Assembly: GCF_027270735.1 (NCBI RefSeq)
Contig: NZ_JAPWIJ010000008.1
Location: 124,001-188,000, forward strand
DNA from: Rhodococcus ruber
GTDB taxonomy: Bacteria > Actinomycetota > Actinomycetes > Mycobacteriales > Mycobacteriaceae
Direction: 5' to 3'
DNA length: 64,000 bases
Shown here: positions 1-9,470 of the stretch, piece by piece
Layout of the letters: each line of letters begins with the position of its first letter
How positions within the stretch are numbered: position 1 is the stretch's first letter
Program-made: the position numbers and the translations under genes
Notes under the pieces: model-generated
Database searches by the model: none
Told to the model about the DNA's origin: nothing
What the model saw: only the letters and a program-made list of their open reading frames with translations

Positions 1-85
1 TGCCTATGCGAGGTACAGCCGTGCGCACGTTCGATCGAAGAGCGCGCAACCGGCTGGACGTGTGGGGGTATGCGACACACCCGAC

Positions 86-162
86 CGCGGGGTGCAAGAG
101 ACCCGCGATAGCAGTACTGGAGCAGCAGCAGTACCGGGTGAGGAGCAGTGTTCTCTTGCTCC
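86..162 (+). promoter_or_regulatory. Structured leader upstream of rpsL
   Basis: The 204 bases before rpsL hold no convincing gene. Two short perfect hairpins are visible: CGCGGG/CCCGCG at 86-91 and 102-107, and GGAGCA/TGCTCC at 142-147 and 157-162. The second is about 40 bases upstream of the start codon. They may be part of the str-operon mRNA leader. No promoter hexamers could be assigned with confidence, and the transcription start may lie outside the window. Confidence 0.35.
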
Positions 163-204
163 AACTGCTAGATCCCTGTTTATCGACACGAAGAAAGCCG
201 GTTT

Positions 205-579
205 ATGCCAACGATCAACCAGCTGGTCCGTAAGGGTCGCACCGACAAGGTCGCGAAACTGAAGACCGCTGCCCTCAAGGGCAGTCCCCAGCGCCGTGGT
301 GTGTGCACTCGCGTGTACACCACCACCCCCAAGAAGCCGAACTCCGCTCTCCGTAAGGTCGCGCGTGTTCGCCTGACCTCCTCGGTCGAGGTCACCGCGT
401 ACATCCCCGGTGAGGGTCACAACCTGCAGGAGCACTCGATGGTGCTCGTTCGCGGCGGTCGTGTGAAGGACCTCCCGGGTGTGCGTTACAAGATCATCCG
501 CGGCTCGCTCGACACCCAGGGTGTCAAGAACCGCAAGCAGGCTCGCAGCCGCTACGGAGCCAAGAAGGAGAAGAGCTGA
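205..579 (+). CDS. rpsL: 30S ribosomal protein S12
   Basis: S12 shapes the decoding centre of the 30S subunit and is the classical streptomycin-resistance locus. The 124-residue protein has full family length and the family hallmarks: N-terminal [11 protein letters not shown], the [17 protein letters not shown] loop and [13 protein letters not shown] near residues 85-97. The lysines equivalent to K43 and K88 are both present, so the sequence shows no sign of a streptomycin-resistance substitution. The ATG is preceded by a GAAGAAAG Shine-Dalgarno. It is the first gene of the str operon and its stop codon ends one base before rpsG. Confidence 0.98.
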   Translation: MPTINQLVRKGRTDKVAKLKTAALKGSPQRRGVCTRVYTTTPKKPNSALRKVARVRLTSSVEVTAYIPGEGHNLQEHSMVLVRGGRVKDLPGVRYKIIRGSLDTQGVKNRKQARSRYGAKKEKS

Positions 580-580
580 T

Positions 581-1051
581 ATGCCACGCAAGGGCCCAGC
601 ACCCAAGCGGCCGCTGATCAACGATCCGGTTTACGGATCGCCGTTGGTCACGCAGCTCGTCAACAAGATTCTCCTCGACGGCAAGAAGTCGACCGCAGAG
701 CGCATCGTCTACCAGGCGCTCGAGCAGGCTCGCGAGAAGACCGGCACCGACCCCGTCGTCACGCTCAAGCGCGCACTCGACAACGTCAAGCCGGCCCTCG
801 AGGTTCGCAGCCGTCGCGTCGGTGGTGCCACCTACCAGGTGCCCGTCGAGGTTCGTCCCGGCCGCTCCACCACGCTGGCACTGCGCTGGCTGGTCACGTT
901 CTCACGCGCTCGTCGTGAGAAGACCATGGTCGAGCGTCTGGCGAACGAGTTGCTCGACGCCAGCAACGGCCTCGGTGCCGCTGTGAAGCGTCGCGAGGAC
1001 ACTCACAAGATGGCCGAAGCCAACAAGGCGTTCGCCCACTACCGCTGGTGA
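581..1051 (+). CDS. rpsG: 30S ribosomal protein S7
   Basis: S7 nucleates assembly of the 30S head and contacts E-site tRNA. The 156-residue product matches actinobacterial S7 throughout ([12 protein letters not shown] at the start, [14 protein letters not shown] in the middle, a C-terminal FAHYRW). The ATG at 581 was chosen because it follows the rpsL stop by one base; a longer reading frame upstream only overlaps rpsL. Tight spacing implies co-transcription and translational coupling with rpsL. A hairpin follows in the gap before fusA. Confidence 0.98.
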   Translation: MPRKGPAPKRPLINDPVYGSPLVTQLVNKILLDGKKSTAERIVYQALEQAREKTGTDPVVTLKRALDNVKPALEVRSRRVGGATYQVPVEVRPGRSTTLALRWLVTFSRARREKTMVERLANELLDASNGLGAAVKRREDTHKMAEANKAFAHYRW

Positions 1052-1063
1052 TCTCCTCGCTCG

Positions 1064-1092
1064 GGCGGTATTCGGAACTATCCGATACCGCC
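1064..1092 (+). promoter_or_regulatory. Intercistronic hairpin between rpsG and fusA
   Basis: The left arm GGCGGTATTCGGA (1064-1076) pairs with TCCGATACCGCC (1081-1092) around an ACTA loop, giving a 12-bp stem with one bulged T. It lies 12 bases after the rpsG stop and about 55 bases before the fusA start. No U-tract follows, so it is not an intrinsic terminator. A role in mRNA processing, stability or translational control of the operon is inference. Confidence 0.5.
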
Positions 1093-1146
1093 GGAGCGTT
1101 GATCAGCTCAGGCAATACCTCTTCCAACACCAAGGCGGGTTAACTC

Positions 1147-3249
1147 GTGGCACAGGACGTGCTGACCGACCTCAACAAGGTCCGCAACATCGGCATCATG
1201 GCCCACATCGATGCCGGCAAGACCACCACTACCGAACGCATCCTCTTCTACACCGGTATCTCCTACAAGATCGGTGAAGTTCACGATGGCGCAGCCACCA
1301 TGGACTGGATGGAGCAGGAGCAGGAGCGTGGCATCACGATCACCTCTGCTGCCACGACGTGCTTCTGGAACGACAACCAGATCAACATCATCGACACCCC
1401 CGGTCACGTCGACTTCACCGTCGAGGTGGAGCGTTCGCTCCGCGTCCTCGACGGCGCTGTCGCAGTGTTCGACGGCAAAGAAGGTGTCGAGCCGCAGTCC
1501 GAGCAGGTCTGGCGTCAGGCCGACAAGTACGACGTGCCGCGCATCTGCTTCGTCAACAAGATGGACAAGCTCGGCGCGGACTTCTACTACACCGTGCAGA
1601 CCATCATCGATCGTCTCGGTGCCAAGCCGCTGGTCATCCAGCTGCCCATCGGCGCAGAGAACGATTTCGAGGGCGTCATCGACCTCGTGCAGATGAAGGC
1701 TCTCGTGTGGAGTGGCGAGACCAAGCTCGGCGAGAAGTACGAGATCCAGGAGATCCCGGAAAACCTCAAGGAGCGCGCAGACGAGTACCGCACCATGCTG
1801 CTCGAGACCGTGGCCGAGTCCGACGAAGCGCTTCTGGAGAAGCACTTCGGTGGCGAAGAGCTCACGATCGACGAGATCAAGGGCGCCATCCGCAAGATGA
1901 CGGTCAACAGCGAGCTGTACCCGATCCTGTGTGGATCCGCGTTCAAGAACAAGGGCGTTCAGCCCATGCTCGACGCGGTCATCGACTACCTCCCGTCTCC
2001 CCTCGACGTTGCCGAGACCATCGGTCACGCCGTCGGCGACGAGGAGAAGGAGATCACTCGCAAGCCGTCCGCAGACGAGCCGTTCGCAGCTCTCGCGTTC
2101 AAGATCGCGACGCACCCCTTCTTCGGCAAGCTGACCTACGTCCGGGTGTACTCGGGCAAGGTCGACTCCGGCGCTCAGGTCATCAACTCGACCAAGGGCA
2201 AGAAGGAGCGTCTGGGCAAGCTGTTCCAGATGCACTCCAACAAGGAGAACGCGATCGCGACCGCGTCTGCCGGTCACATCTACGCCGTCATCGGCCTCAA
2301 GGACACCACGACGGGTGACACGCTCTGCGATCCGCAGAACCAGATCATCCTCGAGTCCATGAGCTTCCCGGACCCGGTCATCCAGGTGTCGATCGAGCCG
2401 AAGACCAAGTCCGACCAGGAGAAGCTGGGAACAGCCATCCAGAAGCTCGCCGAAGAGGATCCCACCTTCTCGGTGAAGCTGGACGAGGACACCGGTCAGA
2501 CCGTCATCGGCGGCATGGGCGAGCTGCACCTCGACATTCTCGTCGACCGTATGCGTCGCGAGTTCAAGGTCGAGGCCAACGTCGGCAAGCCGCAGGTCGC
2601 GTACCGCGAGACCATCCGCAAGACGGTCGAGAAGCACGACTACACGCACAAGAAGCAGACCGGTGGCTCCGGCCAGTTCGCGAAGGTCATCATCAAGCTC
2701 GAGCCTTTCGAGGGCGAAGACGGCGCGACCTACGAGTTCGAGAACAAGGTCAGCGGTGGTCGTGTGCCCAGGGAGTACATCCCCTCGGTCGACGCAGGTG
2801 CTCAGGACGCCATGCAGTACGGTGTTCTCGCCGGATACCCGCTGGTCAACGTCAAGGTCACACTGCTCGACGGTGCGTACCACGACGTCGACTCGTCGGA
2901 AATGGCCTTCAAGGTCGCCGGCTCACAAGCGTTCAAGGAAGCCGCCCGTAAGGCCAGCCCCGTCATTCTCGAACCCGTCATGGCCGTCGAGGTCATCACG
3001 CCCGAGGATTACATGGGTGAGGTCATCGGCGACCTGAACTCCCGCCGTGGTCAGATTCAGGCCATGGAGGAACGCAGCGGTGCCCGTATCGTCAAGGCAC
3101 TGGTTCCGCTGTCGGAGATGTTCGGCTACATCGGAGACCTTCGGTCGAAGACGCAGGGCCGCGCTAACTACTCCATGGTCTTCGATTCGTACGCAGAAGT
3201 TCCCGCGAACGTAGCGAAGGAAATCATCGCGAAGGTCAACGGAGAGTAA
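1147..3249 (+). CDS. fusA: Elongation factor G
   Basis: EF-G is the GTPase that drives ribosomal translocation and, with RRF, recycling. The 700-residue protein is full length. GTPase motifs are clear: AHIDAGKT at 19-26 (G1), RGITITSAA (G2), DTPGHVDF from about residue 83 (G3) and NKMD from residue 137 (G4). Domain IV contains the typical [15 protein letters not shown] stretch. The GTG start gives the expected [21 protein letters not shown]-terminus. A long antisense reading frame over this gene is a codon-usage shadow and is not reported. Confidence 0.98.
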   Translation: MAQDVLTDLNKVRNIGIMAHIDAGKTTTTERILFYTGISYKIGEVHDGAATMDWMEQEQERGITITSAATTCFWNDNQINIIDTPGHVDFTVEVERSLRVLDGAVAVFDGKEGVEPQSEQVWRQADKYDVPRICFVNKMDKLGADFYYTVQTIIDRLGAKPLVIQLPIGAENDFEGVIDLVQMKALVWSGETKLGEKYEIQEIPENLKERADEYRTMLLETVAESDEALLEKHFGGEELTIDEIKGAIRKMTVNSELYPILCGSAFKNKGVQPMLDAVIDYLPSPLDVAETIGHAVGDEEKEITRKPSADEPFAALAFKIATHPFFGKLTYVRVYSGKVDSGAQVINSTKGKKERLGKLFQMHSNKENAIATASAGHIYAVIGLKDTTTGDTLCDPQNQIILESMSFPDPVIQVSIEPKTKSDQEKLGTAIQKLAEEDPTFSVKLDEDTGQTVIGGMGELHLDILVDRMRREFKVEANVGKPQVAYRETIRKTVEKHDYTHKKQTGGSGQFAKVIIKLEPFEGEDGATYEFENKVSGGRVPREYIPSVDAGAQDAMQYGVLAGYPLVNVKVTLLDGAYHDVDSSEMAFKVAGSQAFKEAARKASPVILEPVMAVEVITPEDYMGEVIGDLNSRRGQIQAMEERSGARIVKALVPLSEMFGYIGDLRSKTQGRANYSMVFDSYAEVPANVAKEIIAKVNGE

Positions 3250-3259
3250 TTCTCTTCGT

Positions 3260-3287
3260 TTGCTGGACCACGCTCGACCTGTAATAA
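3260..3287 (+). promoter_or_regulatory. Candidate internal promoter for tuf
   Basis: The 102-base fusA-tuf gap contains TTGCTG (3260-3265), a 16-base spacer and TAATAA (3282-3287), which resembles a housekeeping sigma promoter. An independent tuf promoter inside the str operon would fit the very high EF-Tu demand. This is a motif call only. Confidence 0.35.
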
Positions 3288-3351
3288 GTAACAACACATA
3301 CGCGTGCTTGCCCCGCAGGGGTACGCACAGATCAGTCCAGGAGGACACACA

Positions 3352-4542
3352 GTGGCGAAGGCGAAGTTCGATCGGACGAAGCCGCACGTCAACATCGGCA
3401 CCATCGGTCACGTTGACCACGGTAAGACGACGCTGACGGCTGCAATCACCAAGGTTCTGCACGACAAGTTCCCGGACCTGAACGAGGCATCGGCTTTCGA
3501 TCAGATCGACAAGGCTCCGGAGGAGAAGGCTCGTGGTATCACGATCAACATCTCCCACGTCGAGTACCAGACCGAGAAGCGCCACTACGCGCACGTCGAT
3601 GCACCGGGTCACGCCGACTACATCAAGAACATGATCACCGGCGCGGCTCAGATGGACGGCGCAATCCTGGTCGTGGCAGCTACCGATGGCCCGATGCCGC
3701 AGACCCGCGAGCACGTGCTGCTCGCCCGCCAGGTCGGTGTTCCTTACATCCTGGTCGCACTGAACAAGGCCGACATGGTCGACGACGACGAGATCATCGA
3801 GCTCGTCGAGATGGAGGTCCGCGAGCTCCTCGCTTCGCAGGAGTTCGACGAGGACGCACCGGTCATCAAGGTCTCCGCACTCAAGGCACTCGAGGGTGAC
3901 GAGAAGTGGGGCGAGTCGGTTCTGGAGCTCATGCAGGCCGTCGACGATTCCGTCCCGGACCCCGTCCGTGAGACCGACAAGCCGTTCCTCATGCCCGTCG
4001 AGGACGTCTTCACCATCACCGGTCGTGGCACCGTGGTCACCGGACGTATCGAGCGCGGCTCGGTCAACGTCAACGAAGAGGTCGAGATCGTCGGCATCCG
4101 CCCCGGCTCGACCAAGACCACCGTCACCGGAATCGAAATGTTCCGCAAGCTGCTCGACTCGGGTCAGGCAGGCGACAACGTCGGCCTCCTCGTTCGTGGC
4201 ATCAAGCGCGAAGACGTCGAGCGTGGACAGGTCATCATCAAGCCCGGCACCACGACTCCCCACACGGAGTTCGAGGGCAACGCCTACATCCTGTCCAAGG
4301 ATGAGGGTGGCCGCCACACGCCGTTCTTCAACAACTACCGCCCGCAGTTCTACTTCCGTACCACGGACGTTACGGGCGTTGTGACCCTCCCCGAGGGCAC
4401 CGAGATGGTCATGCCCGGTGACAACACCGAGATGTCCGTCACGCTGATCCAGCCGGTCGCCATGGATGTCGGCCTCCGTTTCGCCATCCGTGAGGGCGGT
4501 CGTACCGTCGGAGCCGGTCGCGTCACGAAGATCGTCAAGTGA
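3352..4542 (+). CDS. tuf: Elongation factor Tu
   Basis: EF-Tu delivers aminoacyl-tRNA to the ribosomal A site as a GTP complex. The 396-residue protein is full length with GHVDHGKT at 19-26, DAPGHADY from residue 83 and NKAD from residue 138. The GTG at 3352 was preferred over an upstream in-frame ATG/GTG because an AGGAGGA Shine-Dalgarno sits at 3339-3345 and the product then begins [14 protein letters not shown] like other actinobacterial EF-Tu. It is the last gene of the str operon and is followed directly by a terminator. Confidence 0.98.
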   Translation: MAKAKFDRTKPHVNIGTIGHVDHGKTTLTAAITKVLHDKFPDLNEASAFDQIDKAPEEKARGITINISHVEYQTEKRHYAHVDAPGHADYIKNMITGAAQMDGAILVVAATDGPMPQTREHVLLARQVGVPYILVALNKADMVDDDEIIELVEMEVRELLASQEFDEDAPVIKVSALKALEGDEKWGESVLELMQAVDDSVPDPVRETDKPFLMPVEDVFTITGRGTVVTGRIERGSVNVNEEVEIVGIRPGSTKTTVTGIEMFRKLLDSGQAGDNVGLLVRGIKREDVERGQVIIKPGTTTPHTEFEGNAYILSKDEGGRHTPFFNNYRPQFYFRTTDVTGVVTLPEGTEMVMPGDNTEMSVTLIQPVAMDVGLRFAIREGGRTVGAGRVTKIVK

Positions 4543-4565
4543 TCTAGTTTCACCCTGCTCTACCG

Positions 4566-4599
4566 AAGCGGCACCCACCTTCTGGTGGGTGCCGCTTTT
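4566..4599 (+). terminator. Intrinsic terminator of the str operon
   Basis: AAGCGGCACCCACC (4566-4579) pairs perfectly with GGTGGGTGCCGCTT (4584-4597) around a four-base loop and runs into TTTT. It is 23 bases after the tuf stop and is the clearest Rho-independent terminator in the window. Confidence 0.9.
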
Positions 4600-4671
4600 G
4601 CGTGTGCACGCGACCTCCTCAATGTGCGGCCTCCCTTGTGCGGCCCTCCCCGTCGGACGGCCCTCCCGTTG

Positions 4672-4722
4672 GGATCAATGTGGGTTTCAGTCGCTCAGAC
4701 TGCAACAAAGTCGCATTGATCC
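4672..4722 (+). repeat. 51-bp palindromic element, copy 1
   Basis: First of four 51-bp copies in the window. It starts GGATCAATGTGG and ends CGCATTGATCC; these arms pair with two G-T (G-U in RNA) positions. A nested CAGTC/GACTG hairpin lies inside, followed by the unpaired GCAAC seen in every copy. Flanking CCC and GGG runs extend the pairing imperfectly. It lies between the tuf terminator and hen1. It differs from copy 4, read on the opposite strand, at one position only. Confidence 0.85.
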
Positions 4723-4799
4723 GGCGGGTAGAGGGGAGTGCACGACCGGAAAATGGGACGCATCGGACGCGGCTGTACCGTAACGTCGCTTCGGTGCTA

Positions 4800-6116
4800 A
4801 TGACCGTGACTGCAAATGCCACAACCGATTTCCCGGACACCTCCGACATCGGGTATCTGTTGCACAAGCACCCCGATCGCGTATTTAGCCGAAACCTGCC
4901 CATGGGTGCCGCGACGGTGTTGTATCCCGAGGTCTCGGCAGAGCGGACAACCCTCGCAGTACTGCTCGACGGGGCCGGCGAGAAGAAGCCGGCCGCGTCC
5001 GGGCTCGCGGTGGCACTGTCTCGACTTTTCAAACAGACTCTCACCGGCGTATGCGCCACCAGACCTGAACTGGTCTCTGCCGCAATCGATCTGACTGTGT
5101 CGATGCCTGCTGCGCCGTCTCGTGGTGCGACCGACCTCGCATCACGGTTGTTCGGTCCCCTGGGATGGACCGTCGAGGCGACGCCCATTCCGTTCGATCC
5201 GACGCAGCCGCAGTGGGGCAACTCCGAGTACATCGGTCTCGTTCTCAGCGGCACGTTCACTCTGTCGGCAGCGCTGCGGCACCTGTACGTACTCCTTCCT
5301 GTGCTCGACGACGCCAAGCACTATTGGGTAGGGGAGGACGAGGCAGACAAACTCGTTCGAGCGGCGGGGGATTGGCTCGGAGATCACCCCGAGTCGTCGT
5401 TGATCGCATCCCGCTACCTGGCGCACCGCCGCGAACTCGTGGCCTCTGCGCTGGACCGCCTGGTGCCCGACACGCGGGAGGACGACATGACTCCGCGTGA
5501 TCCGACGTTGGCCGAGCAGCGGGTACGCGCCGTACTGGCGGCGCTGACCGACGTCGGTGCGAAGTCGGTGGTCGACTTGGGTTGCGGTGAGGGTCGTCTG
5601 CTGCGAGAACTGCTCGTAGACAGTGCTTTCGAGCGCATTGTCGGTGCCGACGTGAGTGATCGCGCACTCGCCAGGGCGCACCGCCGGTTGCGTCTGGACG
5701 ACATGGCGGATCGGCAGCGAACGCGTATCGAACTGGTCCAGTCGTCGGCCACCTACCGTGACGTTCGATTGCAAGGATTCGATGCGATGGTGCTCATGGA
5801 GGTGATCGAGCACGTCGACCTCGATCGGCTCCCGGCGCTGGTGCGCTCGGTCTTGCGCGAGGCGCGTCCAAGGACCGTGCTCGTGACCACACCCAACTCC
5901 GAATACAACGCACTGTATCCAGGGCTCGGACCGGGTGCTTTCCGTCATGTCGACCACCGATTCGAGTTCACCCGCAACGAATTCGAGCAGTGGGCATCAT
6001 CGGTGGCCGACGGCCACGCCTACTCGGTGCGTTTCGACCGCATCGGACCTGTCGACGACCGACTCGGTAGCCCGACCCAGATCGCAGTGTTCACCAGAGA
6101 GGAGCAGTCCCGATGA
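4800..6116 (+). CDS. hen1: 3'-terminal RNA 2'-O-methyltransferase Hen1
   Basis: Bacterial Hen1 methylates the 2'-OH at the 3' end of a cleaved RNA before PnkP religates it, so the repaired site resists being cut again. The 438-residue protein has the family layout: an N-terminal domain (IGYLLHKHPDRVFS near residue 20) that in studied homologs activates the PnkP ligase, then a methyltransferase. The SAM motif VVDLGCGEGRLL lies near residue 257. The metal-binding set E334-x-x-E337-H338 and a later His (VDH, about 386) is present, with TPNSEYN between. The ATG at 4800 gives a family-like N-terminus; a GTG two codons on is the alternative, and no strong Shine-Dalgarno decides. It overlaps pnkP by four bases. 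Confidence 0.92.
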   Translation: MTVTANATTDFPDTSDIGYLLHKHPDRVFSRNLPMGAATVLYPEVSAERTTLAVLLDGAGEKKPAASGLAVALSRLFKQTLTGVCATRPELVSAAIDLTVSMPAAPSRGATDLASRLFGPLGWTVEATPIPFDPTQPQWGNSEYIGLVLSGTFTLSAALRHLYVLLPVLDDAKHYWVGEDEADKLVRAAGDWLGDHPESSLIASRYLAHRRELVASALDRLVPDTREDDMTPRDPTLAEQRVRAVLAALTDVGAKSVVDLGCGEGRLLRELLVDSAFERIVGADVSDRALARAHRRLRLDDMADRQRTRIELVQSSATYRDVRLQGFDAMVLMEVIEHVDLDRLPALVRSVLREARPRTVLVTTPNSEYNALYPGLGPGAFRHVDHRFEFTRNEFEQWASSVADGHAYSVRFDRIGPVDDRLGSPTQIAVFTREEQSR

Positions 6117-8638
6117 CTACCTTCGACATTCCAGATCTGTCCCTCGTCGTACTCGTCGGCATCAGCGGCTCCGGCAAATCGTCCTTCGCCGCGCAACACT
6201 TCGGTCCGTACGAGACGGTGTCCAGCGATGCCTGCCGGGGCATGGTCAGCAACGACCCCAATCTGCAGAGTGCGACCAAGGACGCGTTCGCCCTCCTGGA
6301 ATTTCTGGTCGCGACCAGATTACGGGCCGGACTGCTCACTGTCGTCGATGCCACCAACGTGCAACCGGCCGCCCGCAAGGCGTTGATCGCGCTGGCCCGG
6401 GAACACGACGTGCTGCCGGTTGCCGTCGTGCTCGATGTGCCGGAGACAGTGTGCGCACAGCGCAACGCCGAACGGACCGACCGGATGTTCGGCCGAGATG
6501 TGTTGCGCCGCCAGCAGTCACAGTTGCAACGGTCCATGCGAGGTCTGGCCAAGGAAGGGTTTCGTTCGGTTCATGTGCTCGACGGCGTCGATGCGGTGGC
6601 GTCGGCGACGTTCGTTCGTACGCCTCTGCGTAGTGATCGACGTGAGTTGACCGGGCCGTTCGACGTGATCGGCGATATTCACGGGTGTCGCGCCGAGCTC
6701 GAAAGCCTGCTCGCAGCAGTGGGTTACACGGTGGAGCGTGACGAGCTCGGTCGAGCGGTCGGCGCAACGCCGCCGGCCGGACGAACGGCGGTGTTCCTCG
6801 GTGACTACATCGATCGTGGGCCCGACTCGGTCGGAGTCCTGCGGCTGGTGATGGGGATGGTCGGTGCCGGTGCGGCGCTGGCAGTCCCGGGCAACCACGA
6901 GAACAAGCTCGTCAAGGCGCTGCGAGGTCGCAAGGTGACTGCGTCGCACGGTCTCGCCGAGACACTGGAGCAGCTCGACGCCGAGCCGGCAGAGTTTCGC
7001 CGGGAGGTGCTCGAGTTCTGCGACGGCCTCGTCGCGCACCTCGTGCTCGACGGCGGAAGGCTCGTCGTCGCCCACGCGGGTCTGATCGAGAAGTACCAGA
7101 ACCGGGCGTCGGGCAGAGTCCGAAGCTTCGCTCTGTACGGCGACACCACCGGGGAAACAGATGAGTTCGGTCTGCCGGTTCGGTATCCGTGGGCCAAGGA
7201 CTATCGCGGTTCGGCGACGGTGCTCTACGGGCACACTCCGGTGCCGGAAGTGGAGTGGGAGAACAACACTGCGTGTCTCGATACCGGTTGCGTATTCGGT
7301 GGCAAGTTGACGGCGCTGCGCTACCCGGAGCGCGAGGTCGTCTCGGTGCCGGCCGAGCAGGTCTGGTACGAGCCGTCCCGTCCGGTCGGTGCCTTCGTGC
7401 GAGATGCGGCGTCGCTCGATCTGTCGGACGTGATCGGCCCGACGGGTGTCGAGACGTCGCTGCGTGGTCGCGTGTCGATTCGGCCCGAGAATGCGGCCGG
7501 GGCATTGGAGGTGATGAGTCGGTTTGCGCTCGCTCCGCAGTGGCTGCACTATCTGCCCCCGACGATGGCACCGAGTCGAACCTCGGAGCGCGACGGGTAT
7601 CTCGAGTATCCGACGGAGGCGTTCGACGCGTATCGGGCGCTCGGTGCGTCGGCGGTGATCTGCGAGGAGAAGCACATGGGCTCGCGGGTCGTTGTGGTGG
7701 TGTGCCGTGATGCCGACACCGCGCGGGAGAAGTTCGACGCACCGGCGGGAGTGCTCGGTACCGCGTACACCCGCACCGGTCGACCGGTGTTCGACGAGAC
7801 CCTCACTGGGAACCTGATTTCGGGGGTGGTCGACGCACTCGAAAGAGCGAGTGTGTGGGACGAATTGGATTCGCGCTGGCTGATTCTCGACTGTGAACTG
7901 ATGCCCTGGTCTGCCAAGGCGGAGGGGCTGATCAAGACCGAGTACGCCGCAGTTGCTGCGGAGTCTCGGGCTACTCTCGAGGCCGAAGCGGGTGTGCTTG
8001 CCCAGGCGGCGTCGCGTGGCCTGGACATACAGGAACTGCGGGACCGCAACATAGTTCGTCGGGACAATCTGGTCGAGTTCACCGCTGCATATCGGCGCTA
8101 CATCTGGCCGACCGACGGGTTGACCGGCGTTCGGATTGCGCCGTTCCAGATGTTGGCGTCCAATGTCGGAACCTATGTCGATCGTCCGCACCGGTGGCAC
8201 CTCGATCTCGCCGACCGAGTGGTGACGGCTGCTCCCGAGGTGTTCGCCGCGACCCGTCGAATCGAGGTGGATCTGGCATCGGTCGATTCCGTTGCGGCAG
8301 CAGAGAAGTGGTGGGAGGAGTTGACGGCGCAGGGCGGAGAGGGCATGGTCGTCAAGCCGGCCGAGAACAGTCCGCGCGGAAAGATGCAGCCCGGCATGAA
8401 GGTTCGCGGCCGAGAGTATCTGCGGCTGATCTACGGTGCCGACTACACCGACCCGGATCGCCTGACTGCACTGCGAAACCGGAACGTGGGACACAAGCAG
8501 TCGATGGCTCTGCGCGAATACGCACTCGGCATGGAGGCGTTGGACCGATCGGTGCGCAACGAACCGCTCTTTTCCATCCACCAGGCGGTGTTCGCGGTAC
8601 TGGCACTGGAATCGGAGCCGGTGGACCCGCGGTTGTGA
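6113..8638 (+). CDS. pnkP: Polynucleotide kinase-phosphatase / RNA-repair ligase PnkP
   Basis: PnkP heals and seals cut RNA. The kinase phosphorylates the 5'-OH, the metallophosphatase removes the 2',3'-cyclic phosphate, and the ligase-like domain adenylylates and, with Hen1, joins the ends. All three modules are visible in 841 residues. The kinase P-loop GISGSGKSS is at 16-24. The phosphatase has GDIHGC (about 187), GDYIDRG (about 230) and GNHENK (about 260). The nucleotidyltransferase has K520 in EEKHMGS. Length is close to the well-studied Clostridium thermocellum enzyme. The ATG overlaps the hen1 stop (ATGA), implying translational coupling and a 1:1 complex. No third gene of the cassette is visible. 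Confidence 0.95.
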   Translation: MTTFDIPDLSLVVLVGISGSGKSSFAAQHFGPYETVSSDACRGMVSNDPNLQSATKDAFALLEFLVATRLRAGLLTVVDATNVQPAARKALIALAREHDVLPVAVVLDVPETVCAQRNAERTDRMFGRDVLRRQQSQLQRSMRGLAKEGFRSVHVLDGVDAVASATFVRTPLRSDRRELTGPFDVIGDIHGCRAELESLLAAVGYTVERDELGRAVGATPPAGRTAVFLGDYIDRGPDSVGVLRLVMGMVGAGAALAVPGNHENKLVKALRGRKVTASHGLAETLEQLDAEPAEFRREVLEFCDGLVAHLVLDGGRLVVAHAGLIEKYQNRASGRVRSFALYGDTTGETDEFGLPVRYPWAKDYRGSATVLYGHTPVPEVEWENNTACLDTGCVFGGKLTALRYPEREVVSVPAEQVWYEPSRPVGAFVRDAASLDLSDVIGPTGVETSLRGRVSIRPENAAGALEVMSRFALAPQWLHYLPPTMAPSRTSERDGYLEYPTEAFDAYRALGASAVICEEKHMGSRVVVVVCRDADTAREKFDAPAGVLGTAYTRTGRPVFDETLTGNLISGVVDALERASVWDELDSRWLILDCELMPWSAKAEGLIKTEYAAVAAESRATLEAEAGVLAQAASRGLDIQELRDRNIVRRDNLVEFTAAYRRYIWPTDGLTGVRIAPFQMLASNVGTYVDRPHRWHLDLADRVVTAAPEVFAATRRIEVDLASVDSVAAAEKWWEELTAQGGEGMVVKPAENSPRGKMQPGMKVRGREYLRLIYGADYTDPDRLTALRNRNVGHKQSMALREYALGMEALDRSVRNEPLFSIHQAVFAVLALESEPVDPRL

Positions 8639-8660
8639 GCGCAGGCATTACTGTTCGGCA

Positions 8661-8957
8661 ATGACCATCAGACTCGTTGTATCCGTGGAAACGAAGCCCG
8701 GTCTCGGCGAACGCCAGGTTCAGGCGTTCGCCGAGCTGGCACCTCAGGTTCGAGCGGAGCGGGGTTGCCTCCAGTACGACCTTCATCGAGTCGTCGGCTC
8801 CGAGGAAAAGTTCGTGATACTCGAACACTGGGAGTCGGCGGAGGCCTTGGCGGCCCACGACGATGCGCCGCACATGCTCGACGCGGGTGCCGCGAACACA
8901 CAGTTTCGAACGGGACCGGCTCGAGTTCTGATCATCGAGGGCGCGGCAGTCCGTTAG
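8661..8957 (+). CDS. ABM-domain (putative quinol monooxygenase) family protein
   Basis: This 98-residue protein has the antibiotic-biosynthesis-monooxygenase dimeric ferredoxin-like fold signature: TIRLVVSVETKPG at the N-terminus, GCLQYDLHRVVGSEEKFVILEHWES in the middle, then an H-x-x-A-PH-like helix. Such proteins act as small cofactor-free oxygenases on quinols or anthrones, or are non-enzymatic; the substrate cannot be read from sequence. It starts 22 bases after pnkP on the same strand and could be read through from the RNA-repair cassette, but a functional link is unproven. A palindromic element follows its stop. Confidence 0.75.
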   Translation: MTIRLVVSVETKPGLGERQVQAFAELAPQVRAERGCLQYDLHRVVGSEEKFVILEHWESAEALAAHDDAPHMLDAGAANTQFRTGPARVLIIEGAAVR

Positions 8958-8982
8958 ACCTCGAGTGTTGCGCCCCCAGCTG

Positions 8983-9033
8983 GGATCAATGTGGATTTCA
9001 GTCGGTCAGAGTGCAACAAAGGCGCATTGATCC
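8983..9033 (+). repeat. 51-bp palindromic element, copy 2
   Basis: Same 51-bp length and framework as copy 1 (GGATCAATGTGG ... TGCAACAAAG ... CGCATTGATCC), with five substitutions: at positions 13, 23, 29 and 40, plus a shift in the small hairpin. The flanks add CGCCCCC on the left and GGGGGAGCG on the right, which pair with one bulge. It separates two convergent genes (ABM protein and a minus-strand membrane protein), so a bidirectional transcription-end role is possible. Confidence 0.85.
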
Positions 9034-9056
9034 GGACCGGGGGAGCGTAGCGAGAG

Positions 9057-9446
9057 TTACTCTTTCGGCGACGAGAATGGACTGATTCCGGCACTGATCG
9101 GTGCCGCGATTGCAGCAGCTACCCCGATCGACGCCCAGAAGGTCTGTGAGTCCAGCATCAGACCGCCTGCGAGACCGCAGACCGCAACCACGACGCCGCA
9201 TCCGATCAACAGTGCAGACCCGACAGCGGAGTGCAACAGGCCGCGTCGGTCAGGGGCGTGACGCCCCTCGAGCCAGATCATCGTTCCGGTCGCCGCGAAT
9301 ACCATCGGGACGTAGAAGTAGACAGAACTGTCACCGAGTTTCGAGGCGAAGGCGGCAACCACCAGCACCGCACCGAATGCGACAGGAACGGCGAGAGGCA
9401 TTCCACCGGACCATCGCTCGAACCTACTGCGCGTCGATGCCGTCAT
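9057..9446 (-). CDS. Hypothetical four-helix membrane protein
   Basis: This 129-residue protein has four predicted membrane segments (around residues 16-37, 44-60, 70-95 and 104-122) separated by short charged loops such as EGRHAPDRRG. No enzymatic motif was recognised. The ATG at 9446 (MTASTRSRFERW) gives a short basic cytoplasmic tail before helix 1. It is transcribed in the same direction as the Asp23/DUF6286 pair upstream, 24 bases away, and may be the last gene of that envelope unit. Confidence 0.6.
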   Translation of the reverse strand: MTASTRSRFERWSGGMPLAVPVAFGAVLVVAAFASKLGDSSVYFYVPMVFAATGTMIWLEGRHAPDRRGLLHSAVGSALLIGCGVVVAVCGLAGGLMLDSQTFWASIGVAAAIAAPISAGISPFSSPKE

Positions 9447-9470
9447 GAGGCCACCGTAGTGCCGAAGGCA

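Noticed and set aside
1108-2883. Long minus-strand frame opposite fusA, 591 codons
   Set aside because: It is the codon-usage shadow of fusA. The translation is Leu/Val/Asp/Gly-rich without any family motif, and fusA is certain. The same holds for 2923-4578 opposite tuf.
4672-4722. 51-bp palindromes as integron attC sites or simple intrinsic terminators
   Set aside because: attC core RYYYAAC/GTTRRRY boxes and an integrase are missing, and copy 1 already lies after a better terminator. Conservation of the unpaired GCAAC is not needed for termination.
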